Positions 7,386 to 7,813 of a DNA stretch of 7,813 nucleotides are shown piece by piece (positions within the stretch are counted from its first letter, which is position 1; each line of letters begins with the position of its first letter). A program made the translations under genes and the position numbers. A model generated the notes under the pieces. The model ran no database searches, was not told the DNA's origin, and saw only the letters and a list, made by a program, of their open reading frames with translations. Origin of the DNA: Candidatus Rokuibacteriota bacterium (GTDB lineage Bacteria > Methylomirabilota > Methylomirabilia > Rokubacteriales > CSP1-6); contig QHSM01000117.1 in NCBI GenBank assembly GCA_003221595.1, forward strand, positions 1 through 7,813, in the 5' to 3' direction.

Positions 7386-7625
7386 TCAGCGCACGCACAC
7401 GCCCGGCAGCCACGTCCCGTCGGCCGCCTGGCAGGAGCACGGCGTGCCGGGCATGACGGTCGAGGGGATCGCGCAGACGCCCCATTGCGTGGAGCAGACC
7501 CTGATCAAGGCGTACGGATAGTCCGGCGGGAGAAGCTGGTAGAACTGGGGCGCCGGAGTCTCCTGCGCGGCCGTGGCGACAGCGCAGAGGGTGAGGAGAG
7601 CCGCGAGAAGCCCTCGCGCCGACAT
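7386..7625 (-). CDS. Small secreted cysteine-rich protein, unknown function
   Basis: This 79-residue protein begins with a clear Sec signal peptide (MSARGLLAALLTLCAVATAA, cut before QETPAP). The mature part of about 59 residues has five cysteines, at 44, 51, 63, 65 and 77, with spacing C-x6-C-x11-C-x-C-x11-C. Around them are PG and GVC turns (STVMPGTPCSC, TWLPGVC). Disulfide bonding in the periplasm or outside the cell is likely, with one cysteine left unpaired or used to dimerise. I do not recognise a named family. The ribosome binding site is weak: only a G-rich stretch about 12 nt upstream of the ATG. The gene converges on rsmI, with 70 bp between the stops and no clear terminator, and diverges from thiD. 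The signal peptide argues that it is real and not a shadow of the opposite strand. Confidence 0.6.
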   Translation of the reverse strand: MSARGLLAALLTLCAVATAAQETPAPQFYQLLPPDYPYALIRVCSTQWGVCAIPSTVMPGTPCSCQAADGTWLPGVCVR

Positions 7626-7688
7626 GGTTAGAGCATACCCCAGCGACCTCGCATCGCCCGGTCAACGCCCGGCCGCCGACACGGACGT

Positions 7689-7717
7689 TTGTGCCCTCAT
7701 GCAGCGACCCGTATACT
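7689..7717 (+). promoter_or_regulatory. Sigma70-like promoter for thiD
   Basis: TTGTGC (7689-7694) and TATACT (7712-7717) are separated by 17 bp; the -10 matches the TATAAT consensus at 5 of 6 positions, and the -35 at its conserved TTG. A start about 7 nt after the -10 would leave a leader of only a few bases before the ATG at 7728. No room remains for a thiamine pyrophosphate riboswitch downstream of it, and none is evident in the 102-bp divergent spacer. Confidence 0.42.
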
Positions 7718-7727
7718 CCGAGTGGCT

Positions 7728-7813
7728 ATGAGCGTTCCGAAGGCGCTGACCATCGCCGGCTCCGATTCCGGCGGCGGAGCGGGCATCCAGGCAGATCTCA
7801 AGACCTTCTCGGC
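7728..7813 (+). CDS. thiD: Hydroxymethylpyrimidine/phosphomethylpyrimidine kinase ThiD (5' part, cut by window end)
   Basis: ThiD phosphorylates 4-amino-5-hydroxymethyl-2-methylpyrimidine (HMP) twice to give HMP-PP, the pyrimidine half of thiamine. Only 28 codons plus 2 bases are in the window, but they carry the N-terminal family signature: ALTIAGSDSGGGAGIQADLK (residues 6-25), the ribokinase-like substrate-binding strand and turn of HMP kinases. The ATG at 7728 gives the expected short lead (MSVPK). A weak GAGTGG lies just upstream. A full gene would be about 260-280 codons. Whether thiE or a fused ThiE domain follows cannot be seen. Confidence 0.9.
   Translation, partial: MSVPKALTIAGSDSGGGAGIQADLKTFS

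Noticed and set aside
7335..7631. Plus-strand open frame of 98 codons after rsmI
   Set aside because: Tested as a lost RsmI C-terminal domain or a new gene; the translation is Arg/Pro-rich without motifs and lies opposite a gene with a clear signal peptide.
7632..7672. Minus-strand promoter for the cysteine-rich gene (TTGACC and TATGCT)
   Set aside because: The spacing is 22 bp, and the -10 lies only 6 nt before the ATG, so the pair cannot work as a normal promoter.

Overview
The window is a 7.8 kb piece of a GC-rich bacterial chromosome. The outer-membrane porin, the lipoprotein and the Sec-exported proteins point to a Gram-negative (diderm) cell. The style of the porin, the remnant of an ABC substrate-binding protein, and the tig-clpP-clpX-rsmI-thiD order make me think of uncultured soil or sediment lineages such as Rokubacteria/Methylomirabilota. 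That placement is recall and inference, not demonstrated here.

Layout. (1) Positions 160-1908 (minus): a large secreted beta-barrel porin. Stem-loops but no classical terminator lie after its stop, and its upstream region carries short direct repeats. (2) 2220-2423 (minus): a short remnant of an ABC-type substrate-binding protein with no signal peptide and no C-terminal three quarters. (3) 2547-3265 (minus): a two-gene envelope operon. A Tyr/Pro-rich lipoprotein overlaps by 4 bp a secreted two-cysteine protein with a proline-rich tail, and a good intrinsic terminator follows. (4) 3402-7315 (plus): trigger factor (tig), the ClpP protease, the ClpX unfoldase and the 16S rRNA methyltransferase RsmI, closely spaced as one likely operon. 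(5) 7386-7625 (minus): a small secreted cysteine-rich protein of unknown function. (6) From 7728 (plus): the first 28 codons of thiD, cut by the window edge, behind a sigma70-like promoter.

Together, the central operon joins nascent-chain folding at the ribosome exit (trigger factor), regulated proteolysis (ClpXP) and ribosome decoding-centre modification (RsmI). This is a housekeeping protein-synthesis and quality-control unit. ClpP and ClpX keep all catalytic residues and should be active. The flanking minus-strand genes encode cell-envelope or periplasmic products.

I found no obvious new defence or mobile system. The points most worth checking are the non-standard start of rsmI (CTG overlapping the clpX stop, or a GTG 79 nt inside clpX), the short RsmI lacking the usual C-terminal domain, an alternative N-terminally extended ClpP, the undescribed lipoprotein/secreted-protein pair, and a terminator that competes with a second hairpin. 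No rRNA, tRNA, CRISPR array or insertion sequence was seen.
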